A DNA stretch of 46,986 nucleotides from Actinomadura sp. BRA 177 (lineage in GTDB: Bacteria > Actinomycetota > Actinomycetes > Streptosporangiales > Streptosporangiaceae), in contig NZ_JABXFD010000489.1 of NCBI RefSeq assembly GCF_013372625.1, positions 1 to 46,986 on the forward strand, in the 5' to 3' direction. Both the position numbers and the translations under genes were made by a program. Below the pieces are notes generated by a model that had not been told where the DNA came from, searched no databases, and was given only the letters and a program-made list of their open reading frames with translations. Shown here piece after piece: positions 24,342 through 32,231 of this stretch (position 1 is the stretch's first letter; each line of letters starts with the position of its first letter).

Positions 24342-25152
24342 CTTTCCACTTCTCTTCGATTGTACGGTTGATCAAGTCGACGCTCAGGTTGACCGGGAGG
24401 GCCTGTATGGAGATCGCGTCGAACCTGTCCCTGAGTCTGGAGATGTCCTGTCGTGCGTCCATCATGATCCCACGCGCAGGCGTCTCAACATAAGAAATTT
24501 CCTCGCCGCTGGGCAGAGTCGCGATCATGAACTCGCCCTCGTTGCCAGGATGACGAGCGCCACTCGGCACGACCTGGACACTGACACGAGCCGAGTTGGC
24601 CTGCGCAAGACGCTGGAGTTGAGGTCGCATCACCTCTGGACCGCCCACGTCGTACCAGAGAACAGACTCGGGGAGGATGTACAGCAGGCGAGGCGGTTGG
24701 GGGGTCGTGCGGGAGAGGATTGCCTGCCGCGCCATTCGCGACTCTACAGCCTGGCTGTCATCAAACAGCAGGCTACTTGCGTACTCCATCGTTTGAAACA
24801 GTCCGTGAACCACGATCGGGCTGTAGACCTTGAGGGTCCCCGTCTCCTCCTCGACGGTGGGCCACTTGCGGAACCACTCGGGGAAGCCGTCCTTCTTGTC
24901 GCCGAACAGGCCGTCGTGGAGGTGGGCGAGGGCCTGCTTGGTGTCGGGGACGTTGTCGCAGTGTTCGGCGAACTTTCGCTCGCAGTGGGATTCGGCGCGT
25001 TCGACAGCGCCGATGAACGATGGGCTGTAGGGGATCTTGTCCCCGAGCTGCTTGATGCTGTAGTTCGCGAGCACGCGGTACCTGCGGACTTCTGATCCGA
25101 ACAGGTCGAGAGCGCTGTTCGACGGGGTGAGGCGCTTGGGGGGCTGCGGCAT
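24316..25152 (-). CDS. WhiJ-like helix-turn-helix (XRE) regulator with DUF5753 domain
   Basis: 278-residue regulator. The N-terminal XRE-type helix-turn-helix spans about residues 15-70 (FGSEVRRYRVLANYSIKQLGDKIPYSPSFIGAVERAE), followed by the DUF5753 effector region (about 95-265) with conserved IVVHGLFQTMEYA, RQAIL and QVVPSGARHPGNEGEF segments. In Streptomyces such proteins (WhiJ, AbaA-cluster paralogues) influence sporulation and antibiotic production together with a DUF397 protein and an ATPase-like protein, exactly the neighbours here. Codon use and local base composition are slightly less GC-biased than the surroundings (for example ATTGTACGG, TGAAACAG stretches), which could hint at transfer. 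A direct repeat sits in its leader. Confidence 0.92.
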   Translation of the reverse strand: MPQPPKRLTPSNSALDLFGSEVRRYRVLANYSIKQLGDKIPYSPSFIGAVERAESHCERKFAEHCDNVPDTKQALAHLHDGLFGDKKDGFPEWFRKWPTVEEETGTLKVYSPIVVHGLFQTMEYASSLLFDDSQAVESRMARQAILSRTTPQPPRLLYILPESVLWYDVGGPEVMRPQLQRLAQANSARVSVQVVPSGARHPGNEGEFMIATLPSGEEISYVETPARGIMMDARQDISRLRDRFDAISIQALPVNLSVDLINRTIEEKWKDGKRTHLA

Positions 25153-25175
25153 CGCTTCTCCCTATCACCAGCCAT

Positions 25176-25193
25176 GACCAGTGACGACCAGTG
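25176..25193. promoter_or_regulatory. 10-bp-spaced direct repeat GACCAGTG in the XRE gene leader
   Basis: GACCAGTG occurs at 25176-25183 and again at 25186-25193, one helical turn apart, 24 bp upstream of the XRE start and within the divergent region shared with the ATPase gene. Likely operator candidate for the XRE protein; not a known motif. Confidence 0.4.
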
Positions 25194-25402
25194 GTCGGGG
25201 GCCATGGTCCATGTTTGCCTTGTGGGGTTCCTTTCGCATTTCCCAGCATGACACTCTGCGCGATGCTCGACCAGGGGATGACGGAAACGAAGGTCGGAAT
25301 GTTCGACGCGAACGTTTTGACAGTTCCCCCCGAAACGGGCAAAGCGGAATGCATTTTCGCAATCTGTCGGGCAAATCGGACAGGACGGAGTGGCGTGCCG
25401 TG

Positions 25403-25816
25403 ATGTATCAATTCACAAAGGACGGCGCCGGGATGTGCGACGAGGACGATTCGACGCTCGTCCTCGAGCCGGACAAGGAGGCGCCGGCGAAGGCGCGGCG
25501 GTTCCTCGCCGAGCGGTTCGCCGAGTGGGGCATCGCCGACGACCACACCGGGCGGCTCATCGCCTCGGAGCTCGTCACGAACGCGCTGCTGCACGGGGAG
25601 GGGCCGATCTTCCTCCGCGTCTTCCGGGACGAGCGCGACGGCCTGCCCACGATCGAGGTCCGGGACGGCGGGGACGGGCGCCCGCTCGTCCAGCCGGAGA
25701 ACTACGCCGCGACCAGCGGGCGCGGGCTGCTGCTGGTGGCCGGTCTCGCACACGACTGGGGGACGCGGCCGCTGGTGGAAGGAGGGAAGCTCGCGTGGGC
25801 GAAGTGCGGACTCTAG
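25403..25816 (+). CDS. ATP-binding protein, HATPase_c (RsbW/SpoIIAB-like anti-sigma family)
   Basis: 137-residue GHKL ATPase-fold protein. N box ASELVTNALLHGEG, G1-like VRDGGDGRPL and G2-like TSGRGLLLVAGLA are visible, the pattern of serine-protein-kinase/anti-sigma regulators. It may sequester a sigma factor or act with the WhiJ-like regulator, whose gene is divergent. ATG 25403 is the likely start, with GTG at 25400 and GGAG about 12 bases upstream as an alternative; the upstream in-frame extension is not protein-like. It overlaps the next gene by 22 bases. Confidence 0.88.
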   Translation: MYQFTKDGAGMCDEDDSTLVLEPDKEAPAKARRFLAERFAEWGIADDHTGRLIASELVTNALLHGEGPIFLRVFRDERDGLPTIEVRDGGDGRPLVQPENYAATSGRGLLLVAGLAHDWGTRPLVEGGKLAWAKCGL

Positions 25817-26169
25817 CCGTCCAGGCGGAACGCCACCTGCTGCGGTGGCGCACCCGGCGAGGCCACGGGACGGCCATGCGGTATCTGGACGAACTCGCTG
25901 CGGCGCTCGCCCCGCAGGGCTGGCGGTTCGTGAGGTTCTACCGGCGCGAGGAGTTCCCCGTCCCCGTCCCGCTGCTGTGGGTCCACGCGCGGGCGACCAA
26001 GGACGTCGGCATCGTGGTCAGCGTCCTCGCCGTCCCCGGGCGCGCCTGGGCCTATCACGACGCCCAGCGCGGACGGCACGGCTACCTGTGCCTTTGCGGC
26101 GACACCGAGACGGCCGCCGCGCAGATCGACCGCCTCCTCAAGCACCGTCTCTTCCCCGCTACCTGGTGA
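25795..26169 (+). CDS. hypothetical protein in WhiJ-like cluster
   Basis: 124-residue soluble protein, not recognised. It begins at GTG with GGAGG about 9 bases upstream (25780s) and overlaps the end of the ATPase gene by 22 bases, so it is translationally coupled to it. Visible features: an N-terminal basic stretch (RHLLRWRTRRGHG), a central alternation of strands (WRFVRFYRREEFPVP, PLLWVHARATKDVGIVVSVLAV), YLCLCGDTETAAAQIDRLL helix, no signal or membrane segment. The composition and coupling imply a real gene that works with the ATPase; function unknown. Confidence 0.75.
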   Translation: MGEVRTLAVQAERHLLRWRTRRGHGTAMRYLDELAAALAPQGWRFVRFYRREEFPVPVPLLWVHARATKDVGIVVSVLAVPGRAWAYHDAQRGRHGYLCLCGDTETAAAQIDRLLKHRLFPATW

Positions 26170-26194
26170 CGGCCGTGGCTGCCGGAGGTTCGCT

Positions 26195-26314
26195 GTGACC
26201 ATGCTCGTCCTCGCCGCCGTCGTGGGCGCTGCCTTCCTGGCGGGGTCCGCAACGCTGTTCGTAGCCGAATGGCGGCGCCCGAGGTACGTCGGCCGGCACC
26301 GGGCGATGTTCTGA
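26195..26314 (+). CDS. small single-TM protein
   Basis: 39-residue reading frame beginning GTG with GGAGG at 26184-26188 (6-base gap), 25 bp after the previous gene. The N-terminal half (MTMLVLAAVVGAAFLAGSATLFV) is one hydrophobic helix, followed by a basic tail (EWRRPRYVGRHRAMF), an inside-positive arrangement. Possibly a membrane partner of the cluster; no known family recognised. The good ribosome-binding site and TM pattern support it despite the size. Confidence 0.55.
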   Translation: MTMLVLAAVVGAAFLAGSATLFVAEWRRPRYVGRHRAMF

Positions 26315-26336
26315 TCTCGGCATCCGCGCGGGCGGG

Positions 26337-27497
26337 TCACCAGGACAGGGGGAGGGTGTCCAGGCCGAGGACGAGGCTGGCGTGTTCGAGGGGCTGCGCG
26401 CCCGGAGCAATGCCGTAGTCGGGGATGCGGGCATGCCACTCGCGCAGGGCGATCTGGAGTTCGAGGCGGGCGAGGTGCGCGCCGAGGCAGCGGTGCGGTC
26501 CCGCGCCGAAGGCGAGGTGCTTGGTCGGCGGCCGGTCGAAGTCGACCGTCGACGCGGCGGGGACGGCGCGGGGGTCGCGGGTCGCCATGGCGAGCGGGAG
26601 CATCACCATGTCGCCGGCCTTCATCGGGCAGCCGTGCAGGTCGACGTCGGTGGTGAGCTTGCGCGCGGGCAGCGGGAGGGCGTAGACGCGCAGGAGTTCC
26701 TCGATCGCGTCGGGGATGACGGACGGGTCCGCGGTGATGCGCGCCCGGTCGGCGTCGTGCCGGGCCAGGTGCCAGAAGGAATAGGACAGCTGGGCGGCGA
26801 CGGTGTCGAGGCCTGCGAGGAACAGCAGGATGCACAGCTGCAGCAGCTCGTCGTCGGTGACCGGCCGTCCATCGATGGTGAAGGCGGTCGCGGCGCTGAT
26901 GAGGTCGTCCCGCGGATGCGTCCGGCGGTCCTGGATCAGTTCGGTGAAGCAGGCCATCACCGCCGCCATCGCCTCGGCCCGTCCGGCGCCGGACGGTGGC
27001 GGATGCAGGATGGCGTACTCCCAGGCCAGGAACTCCCCCAGCCGTTCGACGGGCAGGCCCACCAGTTCCAGGAAAATCGTGGTGGGGTACAGGCGTGCGA
27101 AGTCGGTGACGAAGTCGCACGAGTTCCGGCCGACGAGACCGTCGATCAGCGCGACGCAGTGCCGGGTGATCCGCTCCCGCAGCGCGGCGGCGGACGCGGG
27201 GGTGAACAGTGGCCGCAGCAGCCGCCGCCAGGTCGTGTGCAGCGGCGGATCCAGCATGATGGGGATCCACTGGTACGGCGGATCGGGGTCGATGACGGCG
27301 ATCGCGCGGTTGGAGAACGTCTCCGGGTCCTGGAACGCGGCGAGAATGTCGGCGTAGCGCGTCAGCACCCAGAACCCGCGACCTCCGGTGCTGCGGAACG
27401 CCGGATGGAGTTCGCGCAGCTCGTCCAGCCCCGCATGGGCCCGGCCGGCGGGCCCCGGCTCGCCGAACGGGTCGAAGGGGACGTGCGGCGCGGTCAC
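26337..27497 (-). CDS. cytochrome P450
   Basis: 386-residue soluble P450 monooxygenase. Haem-binding loop FGAGPHRCLGAHLAR with the cysteine ligand, ExxR motif EELLR, and I-helix LFLAGLDTVAAQ, in which the usual AGxxT reads AGLDT. It uses ferredoxin electrons to oxidise an unknown substrate. GTG 27497 is chosen because it overlaps the upstream methyltransferase stop (GTGA) and AAGGA lies 6-7 bases before it; a longer upstream frame is Arg/Pro-rich. The coupling to a DUF574 methyltransferase suggests a small tailoring or modification pair, with no biosynthetic core gene in the window. Confidence 0.94.
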   Translation of the reverse strand: MTAPHVPFDPFGEPGPAGRAHAGLDELRELHPAFRSTGGRGFWVLTRYADILAAFQDPETFSNRAIAVIDPDPPYQWIPIMLDPPLHTTWRRLLRPLFTPASAAALRERITRHCVALIDGLVGRNSCDFVTDFARLYPTTIFLELVGLPVERLGEFLAWEYAILHPPPSGAGRAEAMAAVMACFTELIQDRRTHPRDDLISAATAFTIDGRPVTDDELLQLCILLFLAGLDTVAAQLSYSFWHLARHDADRARITADPSVIPDAIEELLRVYALPLPARKLTTDVDLHGCPMKAGDMVMLPLAMATRDPRAVPAASTVDFDRPPTKHLAFGAGPHRCLGAHLARLELQIALREWHARIPDYGIAPGAQPLEHASLVLGLDTLPLSW

Positions 27498-28327
27498 CGG
27501 ACGTCCTTGCGCGCGACGCCGCACAGGTACGTCGCCGGAAGTCCCTGGCCGGACACCGGCCCCAGCGCCGGGTCCGGCCGCCAATCGGACAGATTGACCA
27601 GTCCCGGGCTCAGCAGCTCCATCCCGTCGAAGAGCCCGGCGACCACATCCCGGTCGCGGAAGGTCATGCCGGTGTCGGCGCCCAGATCCCGGTAGGTCCG
27701 CGCCCCCTCCTCGGCGGCCTGCCGGTAGCCGGACGCGGGGTCGGGCCTGGTGATGTGCGAGATCGCCAGGTGGCTGCCGGGCACGAGCGCGTCCCGGAGC
27801 CGGCGGACGGCGCCGCGCACCCGGTCGTCGTCCGGCATGCAGTGCAGGACCGACAGCATCAGGACGGCGACCGGGCGGTCGAGGTCAAGGATCTCGGCCA
27901 GCTCCGGAGCGAGCAGTATCGACTCGGGGTCGTCGAGGTCGCCCTCGATGACCATGGTCCTGGGCTGCGTCGCCAGCAGTGCCCGCGCGTGAGCGAGGAC
28001 GACCGTGTCCTTGTCGACGTAGGCGACACGGGCGTCGGGGCGCACCGCCCGCGCCACCTCGTGCACGTTCTGCTGGGTCGGCAGACCGCAGCCGATGTCC
28101 AGGAACTGGTCGATTCCGGCCTCGACCGCGAGGAACCGCACCACCCGGGCAAGGAAGTGCCGGTTGGCCAGCGCGGTGGCGCGAGTGGCGGGCGCCACCG
28201 CGATGATCTTGTCTGCGGCGGCGCGGTCCGCCGCGTAGTTGTCCTTCCCGTCGAGGAAACAGTCATAGATCCGCGCGACGTTCGGAATGGTCACATCGAC
28301 GCCGCCCGGTGCGGTTTCCGAAGCCAT
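27494..28327 (-). CDS. SAM-dependent methyltransferase, DUF574 family
   Basis: 277-residue member of the actinobacterial DUF574 methyltransferases, recognised by the N-terminal NVARIYDCFLDGKDNYAADR, the SAM-binding FLDIGCGLPTQQNVHEVA and the YVDKDTVVLAHARALL acidic loop. ATG start with GGAGGTGTC. Methyl acceptor unknown. Followed by the P450 with four-base overlap. The family is abundant near developmental or regulatory genes in Streptomyces; role here uncertain. Confidence 0.92.
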   Translation of the reverse strand: MASETAPGGVDVTIPNVARIYDCFLDGKDNYAADRAAADKIIAVAPATRATALANRHFLARVVRFLAVEAGIDQFLDIGCGLPTQQNVHEVARAVRPDARVAYVDKDTVVLAHARALLATQPRTMVIEGDLDDPESILLAPELAEILDLDRPVAVLMLSVLHCMPDDDRVRGAVRRLRDALVPGSHLAISHITRPDPASGYRQAAEEGARTYRDLGADTGMTFRDRDVVAGLFDGMELLSPGLVNLSDWRPDPALGPVSGQGLPATYLCGVARKDVR

Positions 28328-28432
28328 GACACCTCCGTCTCGGGGGTCATGGTGATCATACGCAAGAACCTCTCCCGCGACGAGGGGGCTACGCTACGCT
28401 CCGGTGACCTCCGCCCCGAAGTGGACGGATTC

Positions 28433-28846
28433 TCAGCAGCGTTCGCTGGACTTTGCGGACGGGCCGTTGGGGATCCAGCCGACCGCCTGCGTGCAGTGGG
28501 CGAGCGTGTTGGCGCTGAGCGACCAGATCTCCTTGGTCTTGGTCCGGCACTGGGTGCCTTCCAGCGAATGGGTGTTGTTGTCTCCGACGGCGACGCATGC
28601 GTTCCAGGAACTGTGCGAGCTGCGGTATCCCGCCCAGACGTAGAGGTAGGCCCAGTTCTTTCCGCAGCCCTTGAACTGCTTCACCGAGGCGAACGTCTGG
28701 CCGCCCGAATTGATGTGCGCGGTGCTGCCGATCTGCACGGTGCTGGAGCACCCGGGAGCGGATTCGGCGTGGGCGATGGCCGGAATTCCCACGACCGCCG
28801 GCACCGCCAGGAATCCCGCCAGCGCCGTCTTGGCGATTCTGCTCAT
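28433..28846 (-). CDS. secreted cysteine-rich small protein
   Basis: 137-residue exported protein. The N-terminus has lysines, a hydrophobic core and an AHA signal-peptidase I site near residue 27. The mature chain carries six cysteines (33, 61, 84, 100, 118, 137), compatible with three disulphides, and many Ser/Asn/Trp residues. Not recognised as a known enzyme. ATG is preceded by AAGGGG with proper spacing. Stands alone; its upstream region holds the three-fold TGACA repeat, so it may be tightly regulated. Confidence 0.8.
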   Translation of the reverse strand: MSRIAKTALAGFLAVPAVVGIPAIAHAESAPGCSSTVQIGSTAHINSGGQTFASVKQFKGCGKNWAYLYVWAGYRSSHSSWNACVAVGDNNTHSLEGTQCRTKTKEIWSLSANTLAHCTQAVGWIPNGPSAKSSERC

Positions 28847-28925
28847 GTCGACCCCTTCTGTTCAGGGTCCGCACAGCGCGGACGGTGCGAGCCTGGCAGT
28901 GGGGTGTTGTTGTCCGCTACGCGTC

Positions 28926-28950
28926 TGACAAGCTATGACACGGTCTGACA
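28926..28950. promoter_or_regulatory. three TGACA repeats at 10-bp period
   Basis: TGACA at 28926-28930, 28936-28940 and 28946-28950, each exactly 10 bp apart; the outer two belong to GTCTGACA copies. They lie 80-104 bp upstream of the secreted-protein start, so an activator binding one face of the helix is plausible. Factor unknown. Confidence 0.45.
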
Positions 28951-28970
28951 GCCGGACGGGCGGACGGCCG

Positions 28971-29828
28971 CTACTCGGCGACGTTGACCACGAAATAGAT
29001 GGGTCTGGCGCCCGGCAGGAACTGCTGTCCCCGTCCGTCCACCATCTTCCAGCCGACCCAGCATGAGCCGGGACGGCTCGGCGCGACGACGGGAACGTTG
29101 ATCCGCACCTGCCGTCCCGGTGCGGTGTCGGGAATCCGCACCTTTCCCGGAGTGGAACAGGTTCCGTTGTCGGCCGGCAGGTCGGCCCTTTGCAGGAAAC
29201 GGTCGTGCCAGGGGACGGTCCCGGCGTTCTTGATCTCCCACGTTTTCACGAACCGCTCGCCGACCTTCACCGCCGTCCCATCGGGAATGGTGACGTCGCC
29301 GACGAAGACACTTCTGTCGCCGGGGAAGAGCGGCTCGGGAGGCGGTGTTTCCACGGCCGCGCTGGAACGCGTCTTCGTACGTGGGTTCTGGCCCTGCCGC
29401 ATGTACAGGGCAGTCCCCCCGACGATCAGCAGCACTCCGCAGACCGCGCTGACGACGACGTACGTGCGGGGCGACCTCCAGGCGCGAGCATCGGTGGCGC
29501 CCGCCATGTCGATTGTGTCTTCTTCCGGGCCATCGACGGTCCGGGCTTCGGCCTCCCCTGCGCCGGACGCCTCGCACCAGCGCGCACGCCAGTCCTCCAC
29601 GTCACCGCCGCACACCTCGACGAACGCACTCGTCGTCGGCCAGCTCGGGAAGCGGATCCCCTTCGCCGCCTCGTGCAGCGTCGTATGGCTGACGCTACCG
29701 GCCTTGCCGGACATCGTCCGGAACGACGGGTTGCCCGCCGTGGCGCGCAGCCGCCGCAGCTCCCCGGCGAACTGCTCCTGGCGCTCTCGTCTTCCGTCCG
29801 CGGGCGTCGGCGAAACGGCGTCGGGCAA
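28971..29828 (-). CDS. HTH-TM-NBR1-Ig-like domain protein
   Basis: 285-residue protein combining an N-terminal helix-turn-helix-like region (about 14-88: FAGELRRLRATAGNPSFRTMSGKAG, TTLHEAAKGIRFPSWPTTSAFV), an acidic linker, one transmembrane helix (122-143) and an outer domain (172-285) resembling the NBR1-type Ig-like fold (DVTIPDGTAVKVGERFVKTWEIKNAGTVPW; CWVGWKMVDGRGQQF). The N-terminus is cytoplasmic and the Ig-like part outside, suggesting a signal-linked membrane protein, perhaps sensing or binding a wall component. Such combinations occur in actinomycetes but the role is unknown. No neighbour in the same operon. Confidence 0.8.
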   Translation of the reverse strand: MPDAVSPTPADGRRERQEQFAGELRRLRATAGNPSFRTMSGKAGSVSHTTLHEAAKGIRFPSWPTTSAFVEVCGGDVEDWRARWCEASGAGEAEARTVDGPEEDTIDMAGATDARAWRSPRTYVVVSAVCGVLLIVGGTALYMRQGQNPRTKTRSSAAVETPPPEPLFPGDRSVFVGDVTIPDGTAVKVGERFVKTWEIKNAGTVPWHDRFLQRADLPADNGTCSTPGKVRIPDTAPGRQVRINVPVVAPSRPGSCWVGWKMVDGRGQQFLPGARPIYFVVNVAE

Positions 29829-29965
29829 GACTCACTCCAGTCCCGGCGCCCGCTGACCGGACGCCTTGCGGTGAAAGGTCCTGTCGCGCGATGCGGTTCC
29901 CCGATCGCACGGAACACCAACTTGATCTTGCAGAAAACGCACCCGCCGTGCAACCGGTATGGGGC

Positions 29966-30919
29966 TCAGGGTCTTGCCGCGAAGGCGTCGAGCGCATGGA
30001 GCACATGGCTCCGCGTCGCCGCACCGCCCAGATGTCCCGCGTCCGCCACGACGATCAGCTCCGAGCCCGGCCAGGCCCGGTTGAGTTCCCACGCCGTGTC
30101 GAGGGGCCCGCCCATGTCGAGCCGGCCGTGGACGAGGAAGCCGGGAACGCCCGCCAGCCTGCCCGCTTCGCGAATCAGCACGCCCTCTTCCAACCAGGCG
30201 CCATGCGAGAAGTAGTGGGCACAGATGCGCACTAGGGCCAGGCGCGCGGCCGGAGGACGATCGCCGTACGGGTTCGCGGCGCCCTTCGTCTCCCCGGACA
30301 GGACGGCGTCCTCCCAGGCGCACCAGTCGGCCGCCGCCTTCTCCCGGACGGCGGCATCGGGATGCTCCATCAGGCGCGCGTAGGCCGCGACGACGTCGCC
30401 GTCCCGCCCGGTGCCGGGAGCGCCCGCGAGAAAGCGCTCCCACTGCTCGGGGAAGAATCGTCCGACACCCCGGTAGAGCCAGTCGATCTCCGACCGCCGC
30501 GTGGTGGTGACAGCGGCAATAACGATCTCCGATACGCGCTCCGGATACCGCTCGGCATAGGCCAACAGGAGCGTGGACCCCCACGAACCGCCGTACAGCA
30601 GCCAGCGGTCGATGCCGAGATGCTCGCGGAGCCGTTCCATGTCGGCGACCAGATGCCAGGTGGTGTTGTGCCGCAGGCCGGTCGCCGGGTCGCTCGCGTG
30701 CGGGGTGCTGCGTCCGCAACCGCGCTGGTCGAACAGGACGATCCGGTAGCGCTCCGGGTCGAAGTGGCGGCGCATGCCGGGGCGGCAGCCCGAACCCGGT
30801 CCGCCGTGGACGACGAGCGCGGGCTTGCCGTCCGGATTGCCGCACACCTCCCAGTACACGAGGTTGCCGTCGCCGACATCGAGCATCCCCGCCTCATACG
30901 GCTCGATCTCCGGATGCAT
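29966..30919 (-). CDS. pip: proline iminopeptidase (prolyl aminopeptidase)
   Basis: 317-residue alpha/beta hydrolase of peptidase family S33, releasing N-terminal proline from peptides. Oxyanion motif HGGPGSG (38-44), nucleophile Ser112 in GGSWGS, Asp268 in GRLDMGG and His296 in AGHLGG form the triad. ATG with GGGAGAAGCGG. The gene stands 19 bp downstream of ltrA on the same strand and may share its transcript. Confidence 0.94.
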   Translation of the reverse strand: MHPEIEPYEAGMLDVGDGNLVYWEVCGNPDGKPALVVHGGPGSGCRPGMRRHFDPERYRIVLFDQRGCGRSTPHASDPATGLRHNTTWHLVADMERLREHLGIDRWLLYGGSWGSTLLLAYAERYPERVSEIVIAAVTTTRRSEIDWLYRGVGRFFPEQWERFLAGAPGTGRDGDVVAAYARLMEHPDAAVREKAAADWCAWEDAVLSGETKGAANPYGDRPPAARLALVRICAHYFSHGAWLEEGVLIREAGRLAGVPGFLVHGRLDMGGPLDTAWELNRAWPGSELIVVADAGHLGGAATRSHVLHALDAFAARP

Positions 30920-30937
30920 CCGCTTCTCCCTGCCGTG

Positions 30938-32086
30938 CTAGCGCGGGTGGCGGGCGAGGGTGGTGGATAGGAGCAGGATGAGCAGGGTCGCGATTAGCGC
31001 GAGGCACGCGGTGACGCCGATGGTGGGGGCGGCGAACGTGGTGAGCAGGGTGAGGACGGCCGCGGCCCCGATGAGTGCGGGACGGACGGCCGTGCGCCGC
31101 ATCGGTGCGTGCAACGCCCACAGCATCACGAGGAACACCGCCACCGGGACGGCGACGGCGGCGATCACGGTGTGCTCGTCGGTGTGGTGCTCGGCCGCGG
31201 AGAGGACCGCCACCTCCAGGCCGGCGCCCAGGGCGGCCAGCGCGGCGAAGACCAGGTAGTGGCCGTAGCCCCAGGCGAAGGACCAGTCGCGGCGGTCGGC
31301 GAGGCCCTCGCCGGCGGGTTCGGAGAAGTAGATCCACCAGAGCGTGAACAGGATGGCGAGACCGGCCAGCGCGATGCCGACGAGTTCCGCGTGCAGGCCG
31401 TGCTCGACCGTGTCCTGGACGGCGTTCGTCGCGGCCAGGACGCTCTCGCCCAGCAGGATGATCGTGAACAGGCCGTACCGTTCGGCGATGTGATGCGGGT
31501 GCCAGGTCGTCACGCGGGGACGTTCCGCGATCGGCGGCACGGACAGTTCGAGCAGCACGAGGATGAGGAACACCCAGGACGGCCCGCCGTCCGGCAGGGC
31601 GCGCCGCGACAGCCAGAAGACCTGGAGCAGCGACACGCCGGCCGCGTAGCGGAGCGCGGTGGCGCGCCCTTCGGGGTGGGCGATCGCGGCGCGCACCCAC
31701 AGGCTCGCCAGGCCGACGCGCATGACGAGGTAGCCGAAGGTGACCGTGGTGAAGTCGCCGTCGAATGCGGCCGGCACCCCCGCCGCCAGCAGCAGGACGC
31801 CCGCCATCTGCACGAATGTCATGACCCGGTACGGGACGTCGTCCGTGTCGTACGCGGACGCGAACCACGTGAAGTTCATCCACGCCCACCAGATGGCGAA
31901 GAACACCATGAGGAACGGCTCGACGGCGTCCTCGACGTGGCCCTCCGCGACCGCGTGCGCGAGCCGTCCGGCGACCTGCGAGACGGCGGCGACGAAGGTC
32001 AGGTCGAACAGCAGCTCAAGGGGGCTGGACACGCGGTGCGGCTCACCCAGGTCACGGGCGACCATCCGAGTTCGGATCGGCGGCAT
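30938..32086 (-). CDS. ltrA: low temperature requirement protein A (LtrA) family
   Basis: 382-residue multi-spanning membrane protein with about ten helices. Family signatures ELLFDLTFVAAVSQVA near the N-terminus and RYGLFTIILLGESVLA in the middle identify LtrA. The family was named from growth at low temperature in Listeria; biochemical role unknown. ATG with AAGGTGAGCGG. Divergent from the ECF41-like sigma gene (145 bp between starts). Confidence 0.93.
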   Translation of the reverse strand: MPPIRTRMVARDLGEPHRVSSPLELLFDLTFVAAVSQVAGRLAHAVAEGHVEDAVEPFLMVFFAIWWAWMNFTWFASAYDTDDVPYRVMTFVQMAGVLLLAAGVPAAFDGDFTTVTFGYLVMRVGLASLWVRAAIAHPEGRATALRYAAGVSLLQVFWLSRRALPDGGPSWVFLILVLLELSVPPIAERPRVTTWHPHHIAERYGLFTIILLGESVLAATNAVQDTVEHGLHAELVGIALAGLAILFTLWWIYFSEPAGEGLADRRDWSFAWGYGHYLVFAALAALGAGLEVAVLSAAEHHTDEHTVIAAVAVPVAVFLVMLWALHAPMRRTAVRPALIGAAAVLTLLTTFAAPTIGVTACLALIATLLILLLSTTLARHPR

Positions 32087-32231
32087 CCGCTCACCTTAGA
32101 ACGGAGCGGGCACCGGGCCGGGGCGTAGATCGCGGGCCGCGCCGCTCTGCGCCGCGTCCGGCTCGTCCCCATAAACTGGGCGGGACCGGAGGGGGACGAT
32201 CACGGACGGGACGCTCGATGAGGCCGCCTCG

